Position numbers and translations under genes: made by a program. A stretch of 64,000 bases of DNA, taken from NCBI GenBank assembly GCA_018141785.1, contig CP073341.1:744001-808000 (forward strand). Reading direction: 5' to 3'. The notes beneath the pieces are model-generated. The model made no database searches. It was not told the DNA's origin and saw only the letters and a program-made list of their open reading frames with translations. Of the stretch, positions 55,437-64,000 are shown one piece after another; the first letter of the stretch is position 1; each line of letters opens with the position of its first letter. The DNA comes from Candidatus Paraprochloron terpiosi LD05 (GTDB taxonomy: Bacteria; Cyanobacteriota; Cyanobacteriia; Cyanobacteriales; Prochloraceae).

Positions 55437-55473
55437 CTGTAGGGTGCGTTACGCTAACTAACGCACCCTACAG
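55437..55473. terminator. Perfect 15-bp-stem hairpin between amt and ispH
   Basis: CTGTAGGGTGCGTTA and its exact inverse TAACGCACCCTACAG with a 7-base loop. A dispersed cyanobacterial type of hairpin; may end amt transcription. No T-run. Confidence 0.5.
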
Positions 55474-55490
55474 CACAGAATGATAAGAAA

Positions 55491-56681
55491 ATGGATACAA
55501 AAGCTTTTAAACGCTCCTTGCAAAAATCGGAAAACTACCATCGAAAAGGTTTTGGTCATGGAGCTGAAGTGGCTGGGTTCTTGAACTCGGAGTATCAAAG
55601 CAGTCTAATTCAACAAATTCGCTACCACAACTACCAACTGAAACGGGGAGACGTCACTATTCGTCTCGCAGAAGCCTTTGGGTTTTGCTGGGGGGTAGAA
55701 AGAGCAGTAGCAATGGCTTATGAAACCCGTCAGCATTTCCCGAACCAGCGTATTTGGATTACCAACGAAATCATTCACAACCCCTCTGTCAATCAGCGCT
55801 TGCGGGAGATGGAAGTGGGATTTATCGCTGTTAGAAATGGGAAGAAGGATTTTTCTGTAGTGGATAGTGGGGATGTAGTTATTCTACCTGCCTTTGGTGC
55901 GAGCGTCGGGGAAATGCAACTACTCAAGGACAAAGGATGTACCATCGTAGATACTACCTGTCCATGGGTATCTAAAGTCTGGAATTCCGTAGAAAAGCAC
56001 AAAAAACGAGACTATACTTCCATTATTCACGGCAAGTATAACCACGAAGAGACGGTAGCCACCAGTTCTTTTGCCGGGAAATATCTAGTGGTTCTTAATT
56101 TAGCAGAGAGCTATTACGTCAGGGACTACATTCTCAAAGGAGGGGATAGAGCAGAATTTTTGGCTAAATTTAAAAACGCTTACTCCCCTGGTTTTGACCC
56201 AGATCGAGATTTAGAGCGGCTGGGCGTTGCTAATCAAACTACCATGCTCAAGAGCGAAACGGAGCAGATCGGCAAGCTTTTCGAGAGAACCATGCTGACA
56301 AAATACGGTCCTGCACAGCTGAACGAACATTTTATGAGCTTTAATACTATCTGCGATGCTACCCAGGAGCGTCAGGATGCTATGTTGGAGCTAGTGCAAG
56401 AAGATTTATCTCTCATGCTGGTTATTGGGGGTTTTAACTCTTCTAATACCACCCACCTGCAAGAAATCGCCATTGAGCACAATATACCTTCCTATCATAT
56501 CGATAGTGCTGCTCGCATCACCCCAGGTAATCGGATCCAACATAAACCCTTGGGTAAGGACATAGAGGTGGCAGAAAATTGGCTCCCGGAAGGGCAAATT
56601 GTGGTAGGTGTCACTTCCGGTGCTTCCACTCCTGATAAAATAGTAGAAGAGGCAATTGAGAAGATTATCAAATTAAAATAA
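55491..56681 (+). CDS. ispH: 4-hydroxy-3-methylbut-2-enyl diphosphate reductase
   Basis: 396 residues, the long cyanobacterial/plastid form. The last enzyme of the MEP isoprenoid pathway, making IPP and DMAPP with a 4Fe-4S cluster. The three cluster cysteines are visible in [25 protein letters not shown] and [12 protein letters not shown], with [15 protein letters not shown] and HGKYNHEET supplying the substrate-binding histidines. Start ATG at 55491. Intact, followed at once by the vapC remnant. Confidence 0.95.
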   Translation: MDTKAFKRSLQKSENYHRKGFGHGAEVAGFLNSEYQSSLIQQIRYHNYQLKRGDVTIRLAEAFGFCWGVERAVAMAYETRQHFPNQRIWITNEIIHNPSVNQRLREMEVGFIAVRNGKKDFSVVDSGDVVILPAFGASVGEMQLLKDKGCTIVDTTCPWVSKVWNSVEKHKKRDYTSIIHGKYNHEETVATSSFAGKYLVVLNLAESYYVRDYILKGGDRAEFLAKFKNAYSPGFDPDRDLERLGVANQTTMLKSETEQIGKLFERTMLTKYGPAQLNEHFMSFNTICDATQERQDAMLELVQEDLSLMLVIGGFNSSNTTHLQEIAIEHNIPSYHIDSAARITPGNRIQHKPLGKDIEVAENWLPEGQIVVGVTSGASTPDKIVEEAIEKIIKLK

Positions 56682-57274
56682 TGAAAAAACGTCTTTTTTC
56701 TAATAACCATGAATCTATTACTCAAAATTTAAACAATCTAAAAAAACTCTACCATAGTCAAAGTCCCTGTGGGGAAGCAGAAAAAATCCAAAAAGCCCAA
56801 ATAACCCAACAGCAAGAGTCTCAGACCTCTCTCGTTGCGATGATTGGTAGTGGCGACGGCAGTAATGACTCCCCAGAAGCCGCAGATAACTTCATTACTG
56901 CCGTCCCGATACCAATGGGATTAGTCGAAGGGATTAAGGGTAAGAGAGTTTATTTGGACACCAACATTTGGATTTACGCTGTTGAAGCTTACCCAAGCCA
57001 TGTAAATCTTTTAACCCAACCGACGGCATATTGACCAAGGAGAATTATTGGCGGTGACCAGCGAACTGACCATTGCTACGGTAATCAGTCGGTTGCGCAA
57101 GCCTACCAAAAAATCCTCCAACCTTCTGCAAATTTTGAGTTAATTGCGATCAGTCGTCAGATACTAGAACCGGCGGCAGTAGTGAGGGCACAAACCAAGC
57201 TCAAATTACCCGATGCTATCCATCTTGCAACTGCACTGACCCGAAAAGTAGAAACCTTCGTGACAAACGGATAA
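56681..57274 (+). pseudogene. PIN-domain (VapC-like) toxin pseudogene with unknown upstream part
   Basis: From about 56915 the frame reads MGLVEGIKGKRVYLDTNIWI, a PIN-domain start with the first catalytic Asp. It then shifts frame near 57020 (continuing as RRHIDQGELLAVTSELTIAT) and again near 57105 (AYQKILQPSANFELIAISRQ to KLPDAIHLATAL), and ends TFVTNG instead of TFVTND. The acidic catalytic residues are present but in three frames. The 78 codons before it (56681-56914) are of unknown nature, perhaps a former antitoxin. The start overlaps the ispH stop. Confidence 0.78.
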
Positions 57275-57996
57275 AAATTTTGCAGTTGTCCGAGTTTTTG
57301 TAAAGATTCCGGAAAAAAAACAGGTCACCCATACTTTTTCGGTACACCCGAAGGAGCAAATTACTCTGCCCCAGCTCCTTGAGTAACCGTGCAAGCAACT
57401 TTCACCGCACACGGCTCCTACGAGCTATGGCCCCTTGGTAGCAGTTTGCTATCTAAGCCCTTGACTATTTTTCCACTTATTTCGGTTCTCTTTCGAGCTC
57501 AAGCTTCCTGAATAGTCTTCCACTTTTTTTTTCTCCCTTACTTTGCCTGCCTTTCATCGTCGCCCATTCAGGCGCGGTATTTAATTGTTACACGACAACA
57601 AGCGGCTTTTCAGGTCTCAAAGTTTCTCGCTCATTTTATTAACCTTGAGGGCCTGAAGGGCCAGAAAGTTAAATCAATGTGGGCAGTGTTTGGGCTGTTA
57701 CCAGTTGTCGTTTCGTTCCCACGTCCTACCCGTAGTTCCCGTTAGGGCCAGTCACACCCCCTCCTAGTTACCAACCTAGGCGGTTACCTACGTTTCTCTT
57801 CGTTCCAAGTCCAAGATTGTGATCAGTTCTTTAGGTGCCATCAGTTCACCCACTGGCCCCCTGGGGAAGTCTTTCTCATAGCCAAAAGTAGACAGGGTTT
57901 TGATTACCAGTTCAAAAGCCCATTAAGGATGTCCCCATCCAGACTTTTCGCTGTACTCCTTTAGGTTAGATGCTTTTTACGACGGTTCACTTACCA

Positions 57997-58022
57997 CCCC
58001 CGGCATTGATTAATGGCGGGGG
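57997..58022. repeat. Hairpin element, intron copy a
   Basis: 26-base palindrome starting CCCCCGGCATTGA and ending AATGGCGGGGG inside the intron at 57342-58345. Confidence 0.75.
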
Positions 58023-58083
58023 CTTCTGTTCACCATGGACTCTCCCTATTAGCGGCAGGGTCACTTTCGTCTCTGGTTCCGCC

Positions 58084-58109
58084 CCCCCGGCATTGATTAA
58101 TGGCGGGGG
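58084..58109. repeat. Hairpin element, intron copy b
   Basis: Same 26-base element as copy a, identical sequence, 87 bases further on. Confidence 0.75.
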
Positions 58110-58187
58110 CTTCATCTCCCGGAGACTATCCCGGCAATGGCTGCTTGATTTCACAGCTAGATGTGGTCAGATTAGGAGTCTGCAATC

Positions 58188-58213
58188 CCCCCGGCATTGA
58201 TTAATGGCGGGGG
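58188..58213. repeat. Hairpin element, intron copy c
   Basis: Same 26-base element, identical to copies a and b. Confidence 0.75.
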
Positions 58214-58345
58214 CGGGACTTGATTTCTCTCACCCGCATCAAGCGACTTAGTTATCCTAGTTCAATTCCCTTCTCAGGGTTATATCCCCAGGCCCTGATT
58301 TATTCAAAGGCTAGCCGCGATTTCCTCAGGAACGAATCGCCTCCA

Positions 58346-58545
58346 TATATCTAAATTATATAATAGAAGAAACAAGACAACCCTTATTCACACGAGTGCC
58401 TTAGCTCGGCTCGATAACCAATAATCGAGCCCAAAATAACGGCTATTCCCGGTTTCAATAAGCAATCTATTCCACATTTTTAGGTGTGTCACAACATTAT
58501 GCAATGGTTTATTAATAGCTGGTAACTGAGGAACTGGTAACTAAG
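58346..58545. other. Gene-free stretch upstream of the intron
   Basis: 200 bases without a gene. Includes a GAGCTCGGCTCGATAACC-like inverted segment near 58414-58432 and AACTG repeats at 58518-58543. Confidence 0.45.
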
Positions 58546-59670
58546 TTAAAAGTCTACCCCGCGTTTTAAGTCCATTCCTCGCTCGGCATAATGCTTGTGA
58601 CAAATCATCTCTGAGTGAACGCTGGCGAGGTCAAAATAAGAGGGTCTATGGAGACAGCGTCCGGTGATAATTACCTCCGTATTGTGGGGTTTGCGCACCA
58701 AGGTTTCCACAATGGGTTCCACCGGCAATAGTTCTAAATCTACCGTAGGGTTAAGTTCGTCCAGAATCACCGTTTTATACAAACCAGAGGCGATCGCCAC
58801 CTTTGCTATTTCCCAACCTCTCTGGGCTTCCACATAGTCAATTTCCTGCTGTTGTCCCCGCCAGACAATGGCGTCTCTACCGTTGCGCTGATGATCCACC
58901 AAATCAGGATAACTCTGTTGTAGAGCGGCAATAGCAGCATCTTCAGTGTAGCCAGAGCCACCTTTAAGCCATTGCATAATCAGTACCCGGTGGGATTTAT
59001 CGGTGCTAATACCCCGTCCAATGGCCTGAAGAGCTTTACCCAACGCACTGGTAGACTTCCCTTTCCCTGCACCAGTATAGATTTCTATCCCCCCTACTGC
59101 GGAATCTGGAGTAGAATGAGGTCTCATTTCCGAATGCAAATCAGCAACATCCAGTAACTGCTGGGGACTTCTCGATCCAGTGACGATGATTTCTAACTCC
59201 TCTGGTTTCCCCTTGAGGGTTTGTACCACTTCTCCTACTGAGAGCAAATCCAAATCCAATACTGGATTTAACTCATCTAGAACCACTACGGAATACAAAC
59301 CAGAGGCGATCGCCCCTTTAGCCACATCCCAGCCCCGCAGCGCTTCTGCTTTGTCGAAACTGATGATTTCGTCTCGACCAAAATACTCCGAACGTCCGGT
59401 GCGCACCTGATCAATGAGATGGGGAAATCCCTGTTGCAGTGCGGCGATGGCAGCATCTTCATCGTAATTCCGTCCTGGTCCTTTCAGGAACCGTAATAAT
59501 AAAACCCGAGAGGGTGCAGAGGTGTTAATTCCCAAACCAATGGAACGCAGTACCACTCCCAATGCTGCTTGGGACTTACCCTTTCCTAGTCCATCATATA
59601 GGTGAATCTGTCCGGTAAGGCGTTCTTGCCGTACTTGTGCCGTGCGAATTCCAATCCCATTGACCGTCAT
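58546..59670 (-). CDS. Double-domain CobO-like P-loop protein
   Basis: 374 residues formed of two tandem cob(I)yrinic acid a,c-diamide adenosyltransferase-like domains. Each has its own P-loop: GLGKGKSQAALG (about 27-38) and GAGKGKSTSALG (about 203-214), then VVLDELNPVLDLDLL and VILDELNPTVDLELL and the exits VTGSRSP and ITGRCLH. This duplicated form is frequent in cyanobacteria; whether both halves adenosylate cobinamides is not known. The HSEM motif recurs in each domain. Divergent from the ABC-2 permease gene. Confidence 0.85.
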   Translation of the reverse strand: MTVNGIGIRTAQVRQERLTGQIHLYDGLGKGKSQAALGVVLRSIGLGINTSAPSRVLLLRFLKGPGRNYDEDAAIAALQQGFPHLIDQVRTGRSEYFGRDEIISFDKAEALRGWDVAKGAIASGLYSVVVLDELNPVLDLDLLSVGEVVQTLKGKPEELEIIVTGSRSPQQLLDVADLHSEMRPHSTPDSAVGGIEIYTGAGKGKSTSALGKALQAIGRGISTDKSHRVLIMQWLKGGSGYTEDAAIAALQQSYPDLVDHQRNGRDAIVWRGQQQEIDYVEAQRGWEIAKVAIASGLYKTVILDELNPTVDLELLPVEPIVETLVRKPHNTEVIITGRCLHRPSYFDLASVHSEMICHKHYAERGMDLKRGVDF

Positions 59671-59747
59671 GAGTACTCTTGCGACTAATTGCCTGCGATA
59701 AGTCTTGTTTTCTTATTATACAATAGGATTGGAGTTCCTAACAACCA

Positions 59748-61337
59748 ATGAATTTAGTAATAATTTGGGCGATCGCCGCTAATTGCTTTCAGGAAACTAT
59801 TCGAGACCGCGTCTTGTATTCCCTAGCCTTTTATGGTCTTTTGTTAGCGTGCGGCTCGAAAGTCGCAGTAATTAGTGTGTGAGAGCAACATGGGGAGTGT
59901 CTTCCCCGGTTCCCGCCCGAAGGAGCTTTGGCAGTAATGCCGGAGTTTCACAGCTAGAGGGTTAAATGGCCAAGCTACTATCAGTCCGATGGTGGTAGCG
60001 GCCTAGGGAAAGTCTGATATGGTGAGCATAAAGCGAAGCTTGCAGTCTCGTCAATGGCAATGAGTGAAAGCAGAACTGATACACTCTAACCAAAACGGTA
60101 TGCGGCATATGTGAAAGATGGACTGCTAACGACATCGCATAGACACCACGCCGCCGGGGTATGGAGCAGCCTAAGTCAGACGTATCTAATTACTGTGGAA
60201 CGAGTAAACCTCCACTGGGTCTGAGAAATCAGTAGGATAGCTGTAAAGCGAACCAATTCCCAGGGGAGACAGGACTCTCCTAAGAAGCGAACGCTGCTAG
60301 GACGAAAGTTCAGGGGAATCAATAACCCGGCAGATAGGCAAATGTCTACTCGAAAGGGGAGCTGACGTAGGAGAGGGTGAAACGTAACGGTAAAATCCCT
60401 TACCACTTGCGATTTTGCAATCTAAAAGCTGGAACTTGAAACTCAAAGCCCCTCATAAGTTAGAGGCGTCGGGCAAACGTCAATGGCGAGGAGATTGGAA
60501 TTTAAGGACTCAAAGCCCAATCTGAATGAGACCTGAAAGCCGATACAAGTAATGAGGAGTAAACGCGCCAGCGAGTAGGATGATACACCAGGAGCCGGGT
60601 GCTTGGAAACTTGCACGCCCGGTACTGCGAGGGGGAAAACCTGTAAAGGTCTACCTATCTCGACTATTGCTTGGCCGCTTTTACGAGAAATATCTGCCAA
60701 TACCCAGGATAAAATATTCTTAGATTTTGGTTTGGGAGTAATGGGTTTATTCGGAGCAATTGTCGCTATTTTTATCGGAACAGGATTAATTAATAAAGAA
60801 ATTGAAAAGCGCACTGTTTTTGTTTTGATTCCTAAACCAATTAGCCGCGCAGAATTTATCCTCGGTAAACACTTGGGATTATCAGCGGTCCTGGGAGTGA
60901 TGGTAACGGGTATGATGCTGATTTATTTAGCACTTCTCTCGTGGGCAGGAATTACTTATCTTTTAGGTAGCATTCTCATTACGGGGGTCTATCTTTTCCT
61001 CCAACTGGCTTTAATCATCGCCGTAGCCATAATGTTCGGAGTGTTTACTAGTTCTATCCTCGCCATCTTATTTACCTTTGGCGTTTATTTAATGGGAAAT
61101 TTTACTACAGACTTGGTAGAATTGGTAAGATTAAACGAAAATCCAGCCATCAAGCGATTGATTGAAATTCTCTACCTCATCCTACCAGATTTATCCCGAC
61201 TGGATCTAAAAAATGAAGCTGTTTATGGCTTGACTAAACTAAATATAGAACTATTAACTCATGGGTTATATGGAATCTTCTATACAGTAGTACTCTTGGC
61301 GATCGCAATTCTAATTTTTGCCCAACGAGAGTTTTAA
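59748..61337 (+). CDS. ABC-2 type permease, split by a group II intron
   Basis: Exon 1 59748-59848 (33 codons plus GC) and exon 2 60668-61337 give a 256-residue protein when joined (GC|T, Ala). It starts MNLVIIWAIAANCFQETIRD. Further helices are GVMGLFGAIVAIFIGTGLIN and, after EKRTVFVLIPKPISRAEFIL, three more (LLGSILITGVYLFLQLALII). The EKRT segment and layout fit ABC-2/NosY-like permeases of exporters. No ATPase gene adjoins. The gene needs precise splicing. Confidence 0.85.
59849..60667 (+). ncRNA. ORF-less group II intron in the ABC-2 permease gene
   Basis: 819 bases. 5' end GTGCGGCTCGAAAGTCGC; 3' end domain V (GAGCCGGGTGCTTGG then ACTTGCACGCCCGG) and domain VI (GAGGGGGAAAACC then CTCGACTAT). 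The exons rejoin in frame, which fixes both ends. No encoded protein, so it relies on a maturase elsewhere. Confidence 0.88.
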
Positions 61338-61668
61338 ACAGTAAGTTTTAGAATGTAGGGGCGCTTCACTTTTACCAGTAAGGCGATCCCTAATATCCTA
61401 AACAATATTCTCTTAATATTAAGTTTTGTAACTTTACCCAAAAAAGCCTTGCATTTGTATTTTTTTTATGTTCTAGTTTAAGAGTAGTAAAATGTGCAGC
61501 CATTGGTGTTTTTATTGAACCACAGAGACACCGAGGACACCGAGGGGGAGAGATTTTAATCTTGATGAGTGGTCAAAGAATGCTAGCAGGTCATTAGAAA
61601 ATCATGTAACATCAGAATTAAGTCTTGCAATCCACACTCGAAAACAAGAATAAACCTTAAACATTGAT
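61338..61668. other. Gene-free stretch before larE
   Basis: About 330 bases. Holds a heptamer repeat (61518-61546) and AT-rich sequence with no recognisable RNA or operator. Likely contains the larE promoter. Confidence 0.5.
61518..61546. repeat. Heptamer-type short repeat
   Basis: ACAGAGACACCGAGGACACC run, a variant of the CACAGAG heptamers. Confidence 0.65.
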
Positions 61669-62475
61669 ATGTCAAACAAACTGGAGCAACTAAAAGCTTT
61701 ATTTACGGAAATGGAACTGGCAATGATCGCCTATTCTGGAGGAATTGACAGTACTTTAGTAGCCAAAATAGCCTTTGATGTCTTAGGCGATCGCGCTCTA
61801 GCTGTCACTGCTGTCTCTCCTTCTCTCTTACCCGAGGATTTAGAGTCTGCTTCCACTCAAGCTACTTTTATAGGTATTGCTCATGAAGTAGTCACTACTA
61901 GGGAGATGGATAATCCAAATTATACCGCTAATCCCGTCAATCGCTGCTATTTTTGTAAAAGCGAACTCCACGATACCCTCAAACCCCTAGCAAACCGCCG
62001 GGGTTATCCTTATATAGTAGATGGTGTCAATGCAGACGATCTGCAAGATTATCGCCCTGGAATTCAAGCAGCACAAGAAAGGGGGGTGCGATCGCCTCTC
62101 GCGGAAGTAGGGGTAACCAAACCAGAGGTACGACAAATCGCCCAAGAATTAGGACTTCCTTGGTGGGATAAACCCGCTCAACCCTGTCTCAGTTCTCGTT
62201 TTCCCTACGGGGAAGAAATTACTATCGCCAAATTGCAACGAGTAGGAAGGGCGGAAATGTATCTCCGGCGACAAGGTTGGCAAAACCTTCGTGTCCGTTC
62301 TGAAGGAGACACTGCAAGGATCGAGTTACCCCCAGAACAAATCCAGGAATTTGTGGTGGCCAACGATTTGCCAGAACTGGTAGAGGCATTTCAAGCCTAT
62401 GGCTTTCTTTATGTTACCTTGGATTTAGAAGGCTATCGCAGCGGTAAACTGAATCGAGTGCTCAAAGCTGTTTAA
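61669..62475 (+). CDS. larE: ATP-dependent sacrificial sulfur transferase LarE
   Basis: 268 residues. PP-loop YSGGIDSTLVAKIA (about 22-35), RCYFCKSELHDTLKPLANRR, VDGVNADDLQDYRPG and KPAQPCLSSRFPYGEEI, which contains the cysteine position from which LarE family members donate sulfur. LarE adds sulfur to the nickel-pincer nucleotide cofactor of lactate racemase; LarB and LarC are not in the window. Cytoplasmic, intact, followed 8 bases later by a sulfotransferase-like gene. Confidence 0.88.
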   Translation: MSNKLEQLKALFTEMELAMIAYSGGIDSTLVAKIAFDVLGDRALAVTAVSPSLLPEDLESASTQATFIGIAHEVVTTREMDNPNYTANPVNRCYFCKSELHDTLKPLANRRGYPYIVDGVNADDLQDYRPGIQAAQERGVRSPLAEVGVTKPEVRQIAQELGLPWWDKPAQPCLSSRFPYGEEITIAKLQRVGRAEMYLRRQGWQNLRVRSEGDTARIELPPEQIQEFVVANDLPELVEAFQAYGFLYVTLDLEGYRSGKLNRVLKAV

Positions 62476-62483
62476 TAAATTAA

Positions 62484-63275
62484 ATGAAAGAACCACTATA
62501 TCTTTTTTTGCTCGCTCTCAATAATTCTGGATCTACCGCATTCATCAAATTTCTCAATACATCTCCAAATACTAGTATGTTAACCTCTAATGGTGAAGGT
62601 CAATGGTTGCCCCCAGTTCAGAAAATTATGCGGGAGCGACCATGGGATCCCACGAGGGAAATGCCTTGGGAATTTATTCAAGCAAAGTATCTGGAAAAAT
62701 GGAACCATAATTCAAAAATTCTCTTAGAAAAATCTCCCCCCAATCTACTTAGAGCAAAATCGATTCAAAAGGTTTTTCCGGGAGTAAAATTTATCGTTAT
62801 GAATCGCAATCGCTATGCACAATGCTCTAGTTGCTTTTTCCGGTATCATAAAACCCAGTTGTTGTGGAAAAAGAGCGTAAAAGGAAAGATTAAATCATTA
62901 CTAAACATAGCGGATGAACATAATAACAGTAAAAAAAAAATACCCAAAGGGTTTTCTGAAATAGCATCTGAATGGCTATTCAAAAGCGAATATCAGAAAT
63001 ATAATCTAGAAACGTTAAACAATGTGATGCAAATTAGTTATGAAGAGTTTGCGCAAGATCCAATAGCTACTAAACACAAAATGCTTGAATTTTGCCCGGA
63101 ACTGGAAACCCTGGATATCCCAGATAAATTACATGTGAAAGATAGAGTGTCCCATATAAGGAATTTTAACCAAGAACAAATTGAGGAATTAAAAAAAGAA
63201 GATCTCCAGGCAATTTCTGATGTTTTGCGCTCAAGACTTGACTTATTAGATTATTTCGGTTATGAGTTAATATAA
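62484..63275 (+). CDS. Sulfotransferase family protein
   Basis: 263 residues. LLALNNSGSTAFIKFLNTSP matches the 5'-phosphosulfate-binding loop of PAPS sulfotransferases. LEKSPPNLLRAKSIQKVFPG and FIVMNRNRYAQCSS match the second signature, and ISYEEFAQDP the later conserved segment. It would sulfonate a sugar, lipid or protein side chain using PAPS; the acceptor is unknown. It starts 8 bases after larE and ends 33 bases before the flavin reductase, so the three may be co-transcribed. Confidence 0.7.
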   Translation: MKEPLYLFLLALNNSGSTAFIKFLNTSPNTSMLTSNGEGQWLPPVQKIMRERPWDPTREMPWEFIQAKYLEKWNHNSKILLEKSPPNLLRAKSIQKVFPGVKFIVMNRNRYAQCSSCFFRYHKTQLLWKKSVKGKIKSLLNIADEHNNSKKKIPKGFSEIASEWLFKSEYQKYNLETLNNVMQISYEEFAQDPIATKHKMLEFCPELETLDIPDKLHVKDRVSHIRNFNQEQIEELKKEDLQAISDVLRSRLDLLDYFGYELI

Positions 63276-63307
63276 TATTGCTATATATTAGGGAGAAGAA
63301 ACCGAGA

Positions 63308-63787
63308 ATGGACGAAAAAGCGAAAAAGACAATGCTGCGGAAGATTCCCCATGGTCTTTACATTTGCGGAGTCAAAGAAGGGGAGAAAATCAATGGCTTT
63401 ACGGTGAGTTGGTTGATGCAGTCTTCCTTTAATCCACCTCTGGTCATAAATTGCATTAAGCAAGATTCTGGTTCCCATGCTATGGTAAAAAAGAGTGGAG
63501 TATTTGCCATTAGTTTCCTAGAAGAGGGACAAAAAGACCTAGCGGCGAAGTTTTTCCAGCCTAAGCGCCGAGTGGGCAACAAATTGGAGGATGTGGAATT
63601 TTACCCAGGGGACGCCACGGGCTGTCCCATTATTACCGATTCTCTCGGTTATATTGAATGTAAAGTAGTGGGTACAGTGGAAGAAGGAGACCACACAGTT
63701 TTTGTCGGTGAAGTAATTGGTGCGGGTATCCACCGGGAAGGCAAGCAATTGCTACTGGAAACAACAGGTTGGCACTATGGTGGTTAG
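63308..63787 (+). CDS. Flavin reductase-like domain protein
   Basis: 159 residues from the ATG at 63308; the frame is open from 63278. The FMN-binding split-barrel fold is indicated by HGLYICGVKEGEKINGFTVS, SFNPPLVINCIKQDSGSHAM and FAISFLEEGQKDLAAKFFQ, with FVGEVIGAGIHREGKQLLLE at the end. Families of this kind reduce flavins or, in cyanobacteria, are the reductase part of flavodiiron proteins; here it is free-standing. Intact, followed 21 bases later by an intron start. Confidence 0.82.
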   Translation: MDEKAKKTMLRKIPHGLYICGVKEGEKINGFTVSWLMQSSFNPPLVINCIKQDSGSHAMVKKSGVFAISFLEEGQKDLAAKFFQPKRRVGNKLEDVEFYPGDATGCPIITDSLGYIECKVVGTVEEGDHTVFVGEVIGAGIHREGKQLLLETTGWHYGG

Positions 63788-63808
63788 ACTTAAAGAGTGG
63801 GTTACAAT

Positions 63809-64000
63809 GTGCGGCTCGATCAAGCGCGAAAGTCGCGGCGTAATGCCAAACATAAGCTAGGGCCTGGTTTCCGGGACATCGGAGGCTAATAATCTAAGCC
63901 TAGAAATGGGCTGAAAACAGACCAAAACTGATTCCTATCTGAACGTGAGACCCGCCAGAAATGGTGAGAAATCGCGAGGGGAATTAGGGAACCTGAATAA
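63809..64000 (+). ncRNA. 5' end of a further group II intron (runs off the window)
   Basis: GTGCGGCTCGATCAAGCGCG at 63809, almost identical to the start of the intron at 35280. It continues with CGGGACATCGGAGGC and GGGCTGAAAACAGACC, as in the 5' parts of the other introns. The split gene, if any, would begin shortly after the flavin reductase stop. Continues beyond the window. Confidence 0.85.

Larger units (their letters stand above)
57342..58345 (-). ncRNA. ORF-less group II intron or its remnant
   Basis: About 1 kb. The 3' part has a domain V-like stem (GAGCCGTGTGCGGTGAAAGT then GCTTGCACGGTT) and a domain VI-like GGAGCTGGGGCAGAG ending near GGTGTAC at 57342. The 5' end, near 58345, is a divergent version (GGAGGCGATTCGTTCC) of the usual GTGCGGCTCG. 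No encoded protein. It lies between the vapC remnant and cobO; I could not find a gene that it splits. Boundaries approximate. Confidence 0.65.

Noticed and set aside
57206-58200. Short open frames inside the 57.3-58.3 kb region as genes
   Set aside because: They lie in group II intron RNA domains and hairpin elements and have no recognisable protein features.
57997-58213. Three identical 26-base palindromes spaced 87-104 bases as a CRISPR array
   Set aside because: Spacing is irregular and too long, the units are palindromic hairpins also found singly in other introns, and no cas gene is near.
1-64000. tRNA or rRNA genes
   Set aside because: I looked for T-loop-like GGTTCGA/GGTTCAA contexts and rRNA motifs; those present fall within intron RNA or coding sequence and do not form tRNA arms.

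Overview
The window reads as chromosomal DNA of a cyanobacterium, probably a filamentous species with a genome rich in repeats and pseudogenes. The HIP1 octamer GCGATCGC recurs throughout (for example near 5690, 13128, 18990, 33773, 53478, 58790, 61785 and 62090). There is cyanobacterial-type glgC, ispH, amt with NtcA-type sites, purS/purQ, a double-domain CobO, and Uma2, DUF29 and Rpn-like families. The species cannot be named from this sequence. I see no rRNA, tRNA or CRISPR array.

Layout. 0-9.6 kb holds ordinary chromosomal genes: inositol monophosphatase, a J-domain protein, hisS, GT61, purS-purQ, GST, DUF29, a Fur-family regulator and an NfeD-SPFH pair. 9.7-15 kb holds a tandem pair of AAA-ATPase/nuclease-fold genes and two broken capA copies. 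15-28.8 kb carries the parts of an oligopeptide-type ABC importer (binding protein and two permeases, all on the minus strand). They are separated by an accessory block: a broken yoeB with intact yefM, an Eco47II-like restriction-modification operon whose third small gene carries an ORF-less group II intron, an IS1595 remnant and a Roco GTPase gene. 28.8-33.7 kb has an AIM24-family gene split by a complete group II intron, then csaB. 33.8-50.4 kb is the most unusual part (see below). 50.6-64 kb returns to housekeeping genes (Uma2, glgC, GST, amt, ispH, cobO, an ABC-2 permease split by another intron, larE, a sulfotransferase, a flavin reductase), with further introns and a vapC remnant.

The unusual system. 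Between 33.8 and 50.4 kb lie two short genes, on opposite strands 8 kb apart, that encode precursors with the same double-glycine leader. Each leader ends directly before a cysteine that opens a cysteine-rich core with inhibitor-cystine-knot (knottin) spacing. Around them are two peptidase/HlyB-type ABC exporters (both decayed, one keeping a recognisable C39 peptidase segment), an HlyD-TolC gene fusion with stops, an intact and a broken parvulin-type prolyl isomerase, and a MauE-like membrane protein overlapping a membrane-anchored CPYC thioredoxin-fold protein. I read this as a peptide export and oxidative-folding locus for secreted knottins. The peptides and folding genes look intact while the local exporters have decayed, so export would need a transporter encoded elsewhere.

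Seven group II introns or intron fragments are present, one inserted antisense inside another. Three interrupt reading frames that rejoin exactly when the intron is removed. Only one intron-encoded protein looks complete, so the others may depend on it. A small hairpin element occurs seven times, always inside intron sequence. Pseudogenes are frequent: capA twice, yoeB, vapC, the FAAL-ACP gene, one prolyl isomerase, two exporters, HlyD-TolC and two transposases.
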